DNA of 9,269 nt from Pseudomonadota bacterium (GTDB taxonomy: Bacteria; Desulfobacterota; JADFVX01): the NCBI GenBank assembly GCA_015222755.1, contig JADFVX010000117.1, positions 1 to 9,269 of the forward strand, written 5' to 3'. Both the position numbers and the translations under genes were made by a program. This document shows positions 1 through 6,605 of the stretch, piece by piece. The notes beneath the pieces are model-generated. The model saw only the letters and a program-made list of their open reading frames with translations, did no database searches and was not told the origin of the DNA. The first letter of the stretch is position 1; each line of letters begins with the position of its first letter.

Positions 1-581
1 ACTTTACCTACAAGGTCAGCGCCGACGTCAGCAGTTTTTGTATAGATACCACCACCGACACGGGCAAAGAGGGCGATTGTGGAAGCACCCATTGCAAAGC
101 CGTTTATTACTGATGCTGTTTCAGGGTTGCCGAAAAGAATAAAGAGAACGCCTACGCCGAGGAGTCCAAGAGATGCAACAGAAAGTCCCATTACAGAGCC
201 GCCGAAAAATGCTGTGGCAAGAGCCATTGCAGAAGAGGGTTTGTGCAGGTTTGCCGCCTCTGCCGTTCTCACGTTTGCTCTTGTTGCCGCCTTCATGCCG
301 AAGAAACCGGCAATCATGGATGAAATGGCACCGAAGACATAGGCTATCGATGTGTTTATGTTGATAAAGGCCCCAAGCAGTAGAGCTACAAGGACAATAA
401 CTGCAATCAGTATAGTGTTCTGCCTTTTGAGATAGGTCATGGCCCCGTCGTGGATGAGGGTCGCTATCTCCTTCATTGTGTCGTTGCCTTCGGGCTGTTT
501 TTTTATCGAAGCGTAGATAACGCCTGCGATTACAAGTCCCAAGACCGCTATGCCTGGTGCCAGATTGATTAGATTACACAT
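1..581 (-). CDS. hppA: Membrane-bound proton/sodium-translocating pyrophosphatase, N-terminal part (partial)
   Basis: Integral membrane enzyme that couples hydrolysis of pyrophosphate to pumping of H+ or Na+ across the cytoplasmic membrane. Only the first 193 residues lie in the window; the gene continues past the left edge. The translation shows a first hydrophobic helix at about residues 8-25, then several more (about 54-73, 77-97, 117-150, 157-175). It ends in the family signature GGGIYTKTADVGADLVGK (residues 176-193), carrying the D185-x3-D189-x3-K193 substrate/Mg-binding pattern. Family members are about 660-800 residues, so roughly two thirds is missing. That missing part includes the residues that decide K+ dependence and ion choice, so the subtype cannot be assigned. 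The ATG at 579-581 is preceded by AGGAGG (593-598) at 11 bases. It lies downstream of pth in the same direction, 48 bases away. Pyrophosphate recycling fits beside biosynthetic genes, but the functional link is only inferred. Confidence 0.95.
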   Translation of the reverse strand, partial: MCNLINLAPGIAVLGLVIAGVIYASIKKQPEGNDTMKEIATLIHDGAMTYLKRQNTILIAVIVLVALLLGAFININTSIAYVFGAISSMIAGFFGMKAATRANVRTAEAANLHKPSSAMALATAFFGGSVMGLSVASLGLLGVGVLFILFGNPETASVINGFAMGASTIALFARVGGGIYTKTADVGADLVGK

Positions 582-592
582 TTTTTGTTTTG

Positions 593-632
593 CCTCCTCA
601 GATAATTAATATTATAAAATATATGTTATTCA
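593..632 (-). promoter_or_regulatory. Possible hppA promoter and ribosome binding site
   Basis: In the AT-rich gap between pth and hppA, the minus strand carries a consensus TATAAT at 611-616. It would start transcription near 604, about 23 bases before the hppA ATG. AGGAGG (593-598) sits between. The matching -35 is poor (TTTAAC at 16 bases spacing, 3 of 6), so hppA may have its own weak promoter in addition to read-through from pth. AT-rich sequence makes chance TATAAT matches common. Confidence 0.35.
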
Positions 633-1187
633 GTTAAAGCTGTTCATTGCACGGTCAGCGCCTTTTGAAATAATGTTCTCTACGGCATCTGCGGCATGTT
701 CTATTAAATTGATAAGTTCTTTTTTTTCCTCTGCTGAAAATTGACTCAGGACATACGATGAAACATCGCCACCGGCAACTGGTTTTCCAATCCCCATTCT
801 TATTCGGGTAAATTCCCTGCCGTTTAGATGTGAAATTAGCGACTTAAGCCCGTTGTGACCGCCATGACCACCACCTGCCTTTATTTTTATACGTCCGAAT
901 TCAAGGTCAAGATCATCATGGATGACTATAATGTCTTCCACTCCAATGTCAAGGTATGCAGCAAGGGGGGCAATGGCCTCACCGCTTAGGTTCATAAAGG
1001 TAAGGGGTTTTGTTATGACAATCGGTGTGCCGCCTATCATTCCCTTGCCTGTCTCGCTTCTTTTTTTTTCTTTTCCTATGTTGATGCCGTGCCTTTCGGC
1101 AAGCAGGTCGGCAACCATAAAGCCCACGTTGTGCCGGGTCATTGCATACTTACTACCCGGGTTGCCAAGACCTGCAATTAGCTTCAC
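630..1187 (-). CDS. pth: Peptidyl-tRNA hydrolase
   Basis: Cytoplasmic esterase that releases peptides from peptidyl-tRNAs that dropped off the ribosome, recycling the tRNA. The 185-residue protein has the usual length of bacterial Pth. It keeps the active-site set: N9 in the GLGNPG motif (6-11), catalytic H19 in TRHNVGF, N66 in FMNLSGE, D91 in VIHDDLDL, and N112 in GGGHGGHNGLKS. These correspond to E. coli N10, H20, N68, D93 and N114. The start is GTG (1185-1187), preceded by a weak GAGG (1198-1201) at 10 bases inside the end of rplY. The gene begins only 5 bases after the rplY stop, so the two are surely co-transcribed and probably translationally coupled. The rplY-pth pairing is very common in bacteria. 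No missing residues or disruptions are seen. Confidence 0.97.
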   Translation of the reverse strand: MKLIAGLGNPGSKYAMTRHNVGFMVADLLAERHGINIGKEKKRSETGKGMIGGTPIVITKPLTFMNLSGEAIAPLAAYLDIGVEDIIVIHDDLDLEFGRIKIKAGGGHGGHNGLKSLISHLNGREFTRIRMGIGKPVAGGDVSSYVLSQFSAEEKKELINLIEHAADAVENIISKGADRAMNSFN

Positions 1188-1192
1188 GAATA

Positions 1193-1837
1193 TTATGCCT
1201 CGGCAGCTGCCTCTTCACCACCTTCAACTGCTTCTGCCGTTTCTTCTTCAGCTTCTACGGCTTCTTCTTCTTCAGCGCGTCTACCAACGACAACGGCAAC
1301 GGTAAAGTTTACATCGTGTGGCACCTCGACGCCCTTAGGCAGTTCAACCTCATCAATGTGGACTGATTGTCCTACTTCAAGTTTGGTGACATCTATCTCT
1401 ATAAATTCCGGAAGGTCTTTGGGAAGGCAGCTGACTTCAAGTTCTCTTCTGATGGGTTGCAAGGTCCCGCCCATCTCAACACCTGCGGCCGTTCCTGTAA
1501 GGCGTACAGGTACGGCAGCAGACATCTTCTCGTCCATTAAGATCTCCTTGAAATCAGCATGGATGAGCCTGTTTGTGACCGGGTCTGCCTGAAGCTCCTT
1601 CAGGATGGCGAGCTTTTGCTCACTTTTTCCACCTTCAAAACTCAGGTTAAAAAAGGTGCTTCCGCCTGTTTCCTTGTCAAGGATATCGTTAAGCTCCTTT
1701 GCATCAACTTCCAGGCTCAGGGCCCCTGATTTTTTTCCGTAGAAAACGGCAGGCACTTTTCCGGCGCTTCTAAGTTTCCTGGCTGCACCCTTACCAACTG
1801 CTTCCCTTGTCTTTACTGCCAGATTCTGTTGTTTCAC
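1193..1837 (-). CDS. rplY: 50S ribosomal protein L25/general stress protein Ctc, long form
   Basis: 5S rRNA-binding protein of the large ribosomal subunit. At 214 residues it is the long, two-domain TL5/CTC type rather than the roughly 94-residue E. coli L25. The N-terminal 5S-binding beta-barrel spans about residues 1-95 (REAVGKGAARKLRSAGKVPAV near the start; DPVTNRLIHADF at 85-96). The C-terminal beta domain spans about 100-185 (VPVRLTGTAAGVEMGG; LPEFIEIDV). The tail after residue 187 is almost pure Glu/Ala, encoded by a GAA/GCT-like low-complexity stretch at about 1196-1275. Such acidic tails are usual in this family. The start is GTG (1835-1837) with AGGAG (1844-1848) 6 bases upstream. 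It lies 50 bases after prs and 5 bases before pth, most likely one transcript with both. Confidence 0.96.
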   Translation of the reverse strand: MKQQNLAVKTREAVGKGAARKLRSAGKVPAVFYGKKSGALSLEVDAKELNDILDKETGGSTFFNLSFEGGKSEQKLAILKELQADPVTNRLIHADFKEILMDEKMSAAVPVRLTGTAAGVEMGGTLQPIRRELEVSCLPKDLPEFIEIDVTKLEVGQSVHIDEVELPKGVEVPHDVNFTVAVVVGRRAEEEEAVEAEEETAEAVEGGEEAAAEA

Positions 1838-1887
1838 TTTATTCTCCTTTATTGCTGTTTTGCTATACGAATTAAAATTATTTAGAC

Positions 1888-2829
1888 CTATACAAAGAGT
1901 GAACTGACGGAGTCATCGGAGTGGATCCGGCGAATCGCCTCACCCAAAAGCGGTGCTACGGAGAGAACCTTTATTTTTCCTGACTTACGGGCAATCTCTG
2001 TAAGTGGTATTGAATTTGTCACTACCAGTTCTTCAATGACAGAGTCGTTTATCCTGTCAATGGCCGGGCCTGAGAGTACGGCGTGAGTGCAGGAGGCGCA
2101 AACCTTGCTGGCACCGTTATCGGCCAGGGCTTTTGCCGCCTGGGTCAGCGTCCCTGCTGTATCGACCATATCGTCAACTATGATAGCTGTTTTGCCCTCA
2201 ACGTCACCGATTATATGCATGACTTCTGCAACGTTAGGGCCTGTTCTTCTCTTATCAATTATTGCCAGGGCAGCACCCAGTCTTTTGGCATAGGCCCTTG
2301 CCCTTTCAACTCCACCTGCATCGGGCGATACGACTACAATGTCGTCACCCATCTTCTCCTTTACATAGCTGAGTGCTATAGGCATGGCATATATATGGTC
2401 AACAGGCATATTGAAGAAACCCTGTATCTGTCCTGCATGGAGATCCATACACAAAACCCTTGTTGCACCGGCCGCATCAATTAGATCTGCAACGAGTTTT
2501 GCCGTAATAGGCGTTCTTGGAGCAGCTTTTCTGTCCTGTCTTGCGTAACCATAATATGGAATGACTGCTGTAATATACCCGGCAGATGCCCGCTTCATGG
2601 CATCTATCATGACCAGAAGCTCCATCAGGTTGTGGTTGACAGGTGAACATGTGGACTGTATGACAAATACGTGGCGGCCCCTGATGTTTTCCTGTATCTC
2701 AACGGTGATTTCACCATCGCTGAAGGTCTTTACAGACGCCTTGCCCAAAGGAACGTTTACAAAATCACATATCTCAGAAGCCAATGAAGAATTTGAATTT
2801 CCAGAAAAAATCTTGATCTTGTCCAGCAT
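1888..2829 (-). CDS. prs: Ribose-phosphate pyrophosphokinase (PRPP synthase)
   Basis: Transfers pyrophosphate from ATP to ribose-5-phosphate, making PRPP for purine, pyrimidine, histidine, tryptophan and NAD synthesis. The 313-residue protein is a class I enzyme of standard length. Visible motifs in order: KIKIFSGNS (4-12), the ATP-contacting FSDGE (36-40), YYGYARQDRK (92-101), DLHAGQIQGFF with H131, SPDAGGVERARAYAKRLGA (168-186), the flexible-loop basic segment DKRRTGPN (192-199), and the PRPP/ribose-phosphate loop VDDMVDTAGTL (218-228). The ATG (2827-2829) has GAAGGG (2840-2845) 10 bases upstream. The gene is first of a prs-rplY-pth(-hppA) run. It follows a terminator that ends the ispE/tRNA-Gln transcript, so it must rely on its own promoter in 2830-2863 or on read-through. 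I see no clear promoter there. Confidence 0.97.
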   Translation of the reverse strand: MLDKIKIFSGNSNSSLASEICDFVNVPLGKASVKTFSDGEITVEIQENIRGRHVFVIQSTCSPVNHNLMELLVMIDAMKRASAGYITAVIPYYGYARQDRKAAPRTPITAKLVADLIDAAGATRVLCMDLHAGQIQGFFNMPVDHIYAMPIALSYVKEKMGDDIVVVSPDAGGVERARAYAKRLGAALAIIDKRRTGPNVAEVMHIIGDVEGKTAIIVDDMVDTAGTLTQAAKALADNGASKVCASCTHAVLSGPAIDRINDSVIEELVVTNSIPLTEIARKSGKIKVLSVAPLLGEAIRRIHSDDSVSSLFV

Positions 2830-2862
2830 GGCGTTTTGTCCCTTCTTATCTTCTTAGTAAAA

Positions 2863-2891
2863 CAAAAAACTGAGCACCATCGTGGTGTCAG
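2863..2891 (-). terminator. Rho-independent terminator after tRNA-Gln
   Basis: On the minus strand a stem forms from CTGA (2888-2891) plus CACCA (2883-2887) pairing with TGGTG (2875-2879) plus TCAG (2870-2873). It has a 3-base loop (2880-2882) and one bulged base (2874), and is followed immediately by six T (2864-2869). It lies 14 bases past the tRNA 3' end and 34 bases before the prs start. It would end the ispE/tRNA-Gln transcript and partly insulate prs. Confidence 0.8.
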
Positions 2892-2904
2892 CCGCAAAAG
2901 TAAA

Positions 2905-2979
2905 TGGCTGGGGCGGCAGGATTCGAACCTGCGAATGCCAGAATCAAAATCTGGTGACTTACCGCTTGTCGACGCCCCA
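2905..2979 (-). tRNA. tRNA-Gln (anticodon UUG)
   Basis: Full cloverleaf on the minus strand, 75 bases with an encoded CCA (2905-2907). The acceptor stem TGGGGCG (2973-2979) pairs perfectly with CGCCCCA (2909-2915), and the discriminator is G (2908). The T arm is GCAGG-TTCGAAT-CCTGC. The anticodon stem is CCAGA/TCTGG with loop TTTTGAT, placing anticodon TTG at 2945-2947, which reads CAA/CAG glutamine codons. The tRNA starts 20 bases after the ispE stop, so it is probably processed from the ispE transcript. The terminator follows 14 bases downstream. No att-like duplication or integrase is visible, so no sign of use as an integration site here. Confidence 0.97.
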
Positions 2980-2999
2980 TCATGTTAAGGAACTCTCTC

Positions 3000-3857
3000 T
3001 TAGAGACTGTGTGCCACAAAGGCGGCCCAGCCCCTGCAAACAATATCTTTTTCCAGTTGTACGAGGGCTTTTCTGGCCGAACCCTCGCTATCGTATAGCC
3101 CGAAGACCGTTGCCCCAGATCCCGACATCAATACCCCCTCTGCACTGCCCTCGTCCCTAAGCAAGGCCAATGCCTCTGCAACTTCAGGGTGTTTTTTAAG
3201 AGTGACACTTTCAAGGTCATTGTGGAGGACAGAAATAACCGACTCCAAGCTGTAATTAAACCCCGTAATATTATGATTTTCACGCTCTTTTGTCAACTCT
3301 AAATTGATGGATTTGAATATCGAGGCAGTTGGGACTTCAATGCCAGGATTGACCAAAAGGAACCACATTTCAGGGAGGTCGTTTATTTGAGTAAGTTTCT
3401 CCCCTATCCCTTCAGCCAGTGCCGCTCCTTTGAATATGAAAAAAGGCACATCGGCTCCAAGTTTCAGGCCTGTTTCCAGCAATTTTTTTTTGCTGAGCCT
3501 GTTTCCTGTCAGTTCGTTAAGGGCCATTAGCACTGAAGCGGCATTGCTGCTGCCTCCGCCCAGTCCGCCACCCATGGGTATTTTTTTCTTTATTTGGATG
3601 TCTATTCCACCGCTAAAGCCGGTCTCCTCTACAAAAAGTCTTGCAGCTCTGAGTGCAATATTTTTATCACCCAGAGGAACTCCGGGGTGGTCGCAGTACA
3701 GGCTTATACTTTCCTTTGTAAGCGTGACTTTTACCTCGTCATATATCGATATTCCGACCATTAGCATGCGAAGGTCGTGATATCCATCGGGACGTTTAGC
3801 AATGACCTGCAGGTGAAGGTTGACCTTTGCCGGAGATTGTAGGCTTAGCTCTTTCAT
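3000..3857 (-). CDS. ispE: 4-diphosphocytidyl-2-C-methyl-D-erythritol kinase
   Basis: GHMP-family kinase that phosphorylates CDP-methylerythritol with ATP in the MEP (non-mevalonate) isoprenoid pathway. The 285-residue protein has the normal length. Motif 1, SPAKVNLHLQV (8-18), carries K11. The ATP-binding glycine loop is PMGGGLGGGSSNAA (94-107). The catalytic Asp is D136 in LGADVPFF, and the C-terminal GHMP motif MSGSGATVFG is at 244-253. The ATG (3855-3857) is preceded by AAGGG (3862-3866) at 4 bases. It is the first gene of the leftward transcript, with tRNA-Gln and a terminator behind it, and it is divergent from rfbA across a 155-base gap. The presence of ispE implies use of the MEP pathway. 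All key residues are intact. Confidence 0.97.
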   Translation of the reverse strand: MKELSLQSPAKVNLHLQVIAKRPDGYHDLRMLMVGISIYDEVKVTLTKESISLYCDHPGVPLGDKNIALRAARLFVEETGFSGGIDIQIKKKIPMGGGLGGGSSNAASVLMALNELTGNRLSKKKLLETGLKLGADVPFFIFKGAALAEGIGEKLTQINDLPEMWFLLVNPGIEVPTASIFKSINLELTKERENHNITGFNYSLESVISVLHNDLESVTLKKHPEVAEALALLRDEGSAEGVLMSGSGATVFGLYDSEGSARKALVQLEKDIVCRGWAAFVAHSL

Positions 3858-3901
3858 TGTACCCTTGTCTTGACTTTATTCGTTTGCTCTTTCGGCGTGA
3901 G

Positions 3902-3910
3902 ATTATAGCA
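3902..3910 (-). promoter_or_regulatory. Extended -10 promoter candidate for ispE
   Basis: The minus strand has TG-C-TATAAT: a perfect -10 hexamer (3902-3907) with the TG extension (3909-3910). Transcription would start near 3895, about 38 bases before the ispE ATG. No good -35 is present at 16-18 bases spacing, as is typical when an extended -10 is used. Confidence 0.5.
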
Positions 3911-3936
3911 TTCATGTTAGCTTAAATCTACGTGGA

Positions 3937-3967
3937 TTGTAGTGAATTTCATCTCGACAGGGATAAT
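3937..3967 (+). promoter_or_regulatory. Weak promoter candidate for the rfbA operon
   Basis: In the divergent region 3858-4012 the plus strand has GATAAT (3962-3967, 5 of 6 to the -10 consensus) with TTGTAG (3937-3942) at a long 19-base spacing. The transcript would begin about 40 bases before rfbA. The match is weak. The gap also holds a TTTGCAAA palindrome (3981-3988), but nothing resembling the TGTTCA palindromes seen at the right edge. The operon promoter may therefore be an alternative-sigma or activator-dependent type that I cannot recognise. Confidence 0.25.
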
Positions 3968-4012
3968 GTCAATATGTTAATTTGCAAAGGATTAAAACTA
4001 TAAGGAGTTTTT

Positions 4013-4891
4013 ATGAAGGGAATTATTCTGGCCGGTGGTTCCGGTACGAGGTTGCATCCAATAACAAGAGTGGTGAGCAAGCAGTTGATGCCGGTCTATG
4101 ATAAGCCTATGATCTATTATCCACTTTCCGTCCTGATGCTGGCCGGTATCAAGGAGATACTTATTATTTCCACGCCGCAGGATCTTCCGCTTTTCAAGCA
4201 GCTTCTTGGTGATGGCAGCCAGCTTGGCCTTGAGTTTCAGTATGCCGAGCAGCCCAGGCCTGAAGGACTTGCCCAGGCCTTTGTCATAGGCCGTGATTTT
4301 ATAGATGGCGAACCGGTCTGTATGGTTCTCGGGGACAATATTTTTTACGGCCACGGACTTACCTCTGTCCTCGCTAAAGCGGCAGCAACGGAAGACGGGG
4401 CAGTAGTATTTGGATACTGGGTGAAAGAACCACAGCACTACGGTGTTGTGGAATTTGATAAAGCAGGAAAGGTTGTAAGCCTTGAGGAAAAACCCGAGCT
4501 GCCAAAATCTCGTTATGCCGTTCCTGGGATCTATTTTTATGATGGCAAGGTTGCGGATATCGCTGCCGCCCTCAAGCCGTCGGCAAGGGGAGAACTTGAA
4601 ATTACGGATTTGAACAAAAAATATCTTGAGGCTGGAAAGCTGCGTGTAGAAATGCTTGGGCGTGGTACGGCATGGCTTGATACGGGGACCCATGAATCGC
4701 TACTGCAGGCGGCTAATTTTATTGAGACAATAGAGCAGCGGCAGGGATTGAAGATATCCTGCATTGAAGAGATAGCCTACCGCAAGGGTTTTATTGCTGC
4801 GGATCAGTTGCGGGCATTGGCGGAGCCACTAGGTAAAAACGGGTATGGTGAATACCTCCTGGGTATCCTTCGTGAAGAGGAAATGTCATGA
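4013..4891 (+). CDS. rfbA: Glucose-1-phosphate thymidylyltransferase
   Basis: Makes dTDP-glucose from dTTP and glucose-1-phosphate, the first step to dTDP-linked deoxysugars such as L-rhamnose for O-antigen or exopolysaccharide; cytoplasmic. The 292-residue length matches RmlA. Motifs: nucleotide-binding LAGGSGTRLHP (6-16), VSKQLMPVYDKPMIYYPL (21-38), the metal-binding Asp in LGDNIFYGHG (D108), EEKP (159-162), and WLDTGTHESL with D223, the second metal ligand. The ATG follows AAGGAG (4002-4007) by 5 bases. It heads a plus-strand operon: its stop overlaps the rfbC start by 4 bases (ATGA, 4888-4891). All catalytic positions I can recognise are present. The family is unmistakable. Confidence 0.97.
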   Translation: MKGIILAGGSGTRLHPITRVVSKQLMPVYDKPMIYYPLSVLMLAGIKEILIISTPQDLPLFKQLLGDGSQLGLEFQYAEQPRPEGLAQAFVIGRDFIDGEPVCMVLGDNIFYGHGLTSVLAKAAATEDGAVVFGYWVKEPQHYGVVEFDKAGKVVSLEEKPELPKSRYAVPGIYFYDGKVADIAAALKPSARGELEITDLNKKYLEAGKLRVEMLGRGTAWLDTGTHESLLQAANFIETIEQRQGLKISCIEEIAYRKGFIAADQLRALAEPLGKNGYGEYLLGILREEEMS

Positions 4892-5445
4892 AGGTGTCGG
4901 AGCTTTCTGTCCCGGGTGTTTTTCTAATAGAGCCAACGGTCTTTGAAGACAGTCGTGGGTTTTTTATGGAGACCTATAACTCAGAGCGCTATGCGGAAAA
5001 GGGAATCCCCGGTAATTTTGTTCAGGACAACCATTCAAAGTCATCAAGGGGGACACTACGTGGTCTGCACTATCAATTGGGAAGACCACAGGGTAAGCTG
5101 GTGCGTGTTGTTTCTGGGGAGGTCTTTGTCGTCGCCGTTGATGTAAGGATCGGTTCTCCTTACTTCGGCCGATGGGTCGGCCAGCGGCTCAGCGCTGAAA
5201 ACAGGAGGCAGATGTATATCCCCGAAGGTTTTGCACATGGCTTTTGCGTGTTGAGCGAGACGGCGGAGTTCCTGTACAAATGCACAGATTTTTATTCCCC
5301 TGCCGATGAACGTGGTATCCTCTGGAATGATCCTGAGGTCGGCATTGAATGGCCGCTTGAGGCACCTCTTTTGTCTGAGAAGGACGCTGTTTTGAAGAGA
5401 CTTGGTCAAATGAAGGGTGAACTACCCATGTATAAGGAGCATTGA
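4888..5445 (+). CDS. rfbC: dTDP-4-dehydrorhamnose 3,5-epimerase
   Basis: Cupin-fold epimerase that inverts C3 and C5 of dTDP-4-keto-6-deoxyglucose, giving dTDP-4-keto-L-rhamnose. The 185-residue length is standard. Visible signatures: DSRGFFMETY (21-30), QDNHSKSSRGTLRGLHYQ ending at Q63 with the catalytic base H61, K70, IPEGFAHGF (111-119), and Y130 in FLYKCTDFY, the proposed catalytic acid. The C-terminal D166 in LSEKD is the likely partner of the active-site His. The ATG lies in an ATGA overlap with rfbA and is preceded by GAGGA (4877-4881) at 6 bases, so translation is coupled. Its product needs a reductase (RfbD) to become dTDP-L-rhamnose, and none is in the window. Confidence 0.97.
   Translation: MKVSELSVPGVFLIEPTVFEDSRGFFMETYNSERYAEKGIPGNFVQDNHSKSSRGTLRGLHYQLGRPQGKLVRVVSGEVFVVAVDVRIGSPYFGRWVGQRLSAENRRQMYIPEGFAHGFCVLSETAEFLYKCTDFYSPADERGILWNDPEVGIEWPLEAPLLSEKDAVLKRLGQMKGELPMYKEH
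5435..5439 (+). promoter_or_regulatory. Ribosome binding site that decides the rfbB start
   Basis: AGGAG here lies only 2 bases before an in-frame TTG (5442) but 11 bases before ATG (5451). The spacing favours ATG 5451, as does the usual RmlB N-terminus, which reaches the TGGAGFIGS motif within about 11 residues. The resulting product has 375 rather than 378 residues. Confidence 0.6.
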
Positions 5446-5450
5446 AGAAT

Positions 5451-6578
5451 ATGGAAAGAACTTTTAAGACCTTTCTTGTTACCGGTGGGGCCGGTTTTAT
5501 AGGTTCAAACTTTATCCGTTATATGCTGTCCGCTTATCCTGAGTGCAAGGTGATAAACTTCGATGCTTTGACCTATGCCGGTAACCTTGAGAATCTGAAA
5601 GAGGTCGAGGCTGATCCAAATTATCGCTTTGTAAAGGGCGATATCTGTGACAGGGTACTTGTTGATTCCCTTCTCTCTGGAGGACATGAAGTTTTTAAGT
5701 CTCTGCATCCTCAGTCCTCAGCCCTTAGTCCTGTGATAGACTGCATAGTCCACTTTGCAGCAGAATCTCACGTAGACCGTTCTATTACAGGCCCCGAGGC
5801 CTTCCTGAAGACCAATGTAATGGGAACATTTAACCTGCTGGAGTCGGCAAAAAAACACTGGCTCTCTGAGTCCTCTTCCCTTAGTCCTCAGTCCTCACTC
5901 TTTTTACATGTAAGTACGGACGAGGTCTACGGCTCCCTCGGTGATGAAGGCCACTTTACAGAGGATACTCCCTTTGCGCCGAACAGCCCTTATTCTGCCT
6001 CCAAGGCCGGTTCCGACCACCTTGCAAGGGCCTATCATCACACCTATGGCCTGCCTGTAGTTACAACAAACTGTTCCAATAATTACGGTCCATATCAATT
6101 CCCTGAAAAACTGGTTCCCCTTGTAATCCTGAATGCCCTGGAAGGGAAGCCGCTTCCTGTTTATGGAGACGGTCTTAATGTGCGTGACTGGCTCTATGTG
6201 GATGATCATTGCAGTGCAATCGATATGGCTATCAGGCAGGGAAGATTGGGTGAGACATACAATGTGGGTGGATGGAACGAGTGGAAAAATATTGATATAG
6301 TCAGACTCATATGTCAGATCCTTGATGAGACGATCCCTGACTCCCCCAATCGGCCCCATGAATCGCTTATCACCTTCGTCAAGGACAGGCCGGGGCATGA
6401 CCAGCGCTACGCCATTGATGCTTCGAAGATCAAAGAAGAACTAGGCTGGACTCCAGCCCATACCTTTGAAACGGGAATAAGAGAGACGATCAAGTGGTAT
6501 CTGGAAAATAGCGACTGGTGTGAAACGGTGCGCAGCGGCGAATATCGGGATTATTACAAGCATCAGTATGGATCTTAA
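5451..6578 (+). CDS. rfbB: dTDP-glucose 4,6-dehydratase
   Basis: NAD-dependent extended short-chain dehydrogenase that converts dTDP-glucose to dTDP-4-keto-6-deoxyglucose; cytoplasmic. From ATG 5451 it is 375 residues, slightly longer than the usual 340-360. The Rossmann motif TGGAGFIGSNF is at 11-21. HFAAESHVDRSITGP (101-115) is typical. The catalytic T156-D157-E158 lie in STDEVYG, and Y181/K185 in YSASK. NNYGPYQFPEKLVPL (210-224) and VRDWLYVDDH (244-253) are family hallmarks. Odd: the loop at about 83-95 (KSLHPQSSALSPV) is roughly ten residues longer than in E. coli RmlB, where FEQYQPDAV runs straight into the HLAAESH strand. The loop at 138-150 carries the same Ser/Pro/Gln peptide. Both come from heptanucleotide repeats (5705-5732, 5861-5902). 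The active site is intact, so the enzyme is probably functional. Confidence 0.96.
   Translation: MERTFKTFLVTGGAGFIGSNFIRYMLSAYPECKVINFDALTYAGNLENLKEVEADPNYRFVKGDICDRVLVDSLLSGGHEVFKSLHPQSSALSPVIDCIVHFAAESHVDRSITGPEAFLKTNVMGTFNLLESAKKHWLSESSSLSPQSSLFLHVSTDEVYGSLGDEGHFTEDTPFAPNSPYSASKAGSDHLARAYHHTYGLPVVTTNCSNNYGPYQFPEKLVPLVILNALEGKPLPVYGDGLNVRDWLYVDDHCSAIDMAIRQGRLGETYNVGGWNEWKNIDIVRLICQILDETIPDSPNRPHESLITFVKDRPGHDQRYAIDASKIKEELGWTPAHTFETGIRETIKWYLENSDWCETVRSGEYRDYYKHQYGS
5705..5732 (+). repeat. Heptanucleotide repeat array inside rfbB (copy 1)
   Basis: Consecutive 7-base units: GCATCCT (5705-5711), CAGTCCT (5712-5718), CAGCCCT (5719-5725), TAGTCCT (5726-5732). The three last units encode QSSALSP (residues 88-94 from ATG 5451), in a loop where related RmlB proteins are shorter. 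Three heptads equal 21 bases, so the reading frame is kept. Confidence 0.75.
5861..5902 (+). repeat. Heptanucleotide repeat array inside rfbB (copy 2)
   Basis: Units in phase: GCTCTCT, GAGTCCT (5868-5874), CTTCCCT, TAGTCCT (5882-5888), CAGTCCT (5889-5895), CACTCTT (5896-5902). They encode Ser/Leu/Pro/Gln residues around LSPQSSL, just before the strand leading to the catalytic STDEVYG. The CAG codon falls in the same frame as in copy 1. Confidence 0.75.
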
Positions 6579-6605
6579 TACAGGAATCGCAAGGAGAAAT
6601 ATTTT

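Noticed and set aside
2905..2979. tRNA-Gln as an integration site for a mobile element
   Set aside because: No integrase and no duplicated tRNA 3' end are seen in the window, and flanking genes are ordinary housekeeping genes.
4000..4005. TATAAG just before rfbA as a -10 element
   Set aside because: It overlaps the ribosome binding site, which would remove it from the message, and no -35 is at suitable spacing.
3998..4693. Long minus-strand open frame (231 codons) opposite rfbA
   Set aside because: The translation shows no recognisable domain and lies entirely antisense to a strongly conserved gene; it is a codon-bias shadow.
5442..5450. TTG at 5442 as the rfbB start (overlapping the rfbC stop)
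   Set aside because: The ribosome binding site is only 2 bases away; ATG 5451 has acceptable spacing and a standard N-terminus.
5705..5902. CRISPR-like array
   Set aside because: The repeats are 7-base tandem units with no spacers or longer conserved repeats, and no cas genes are present.
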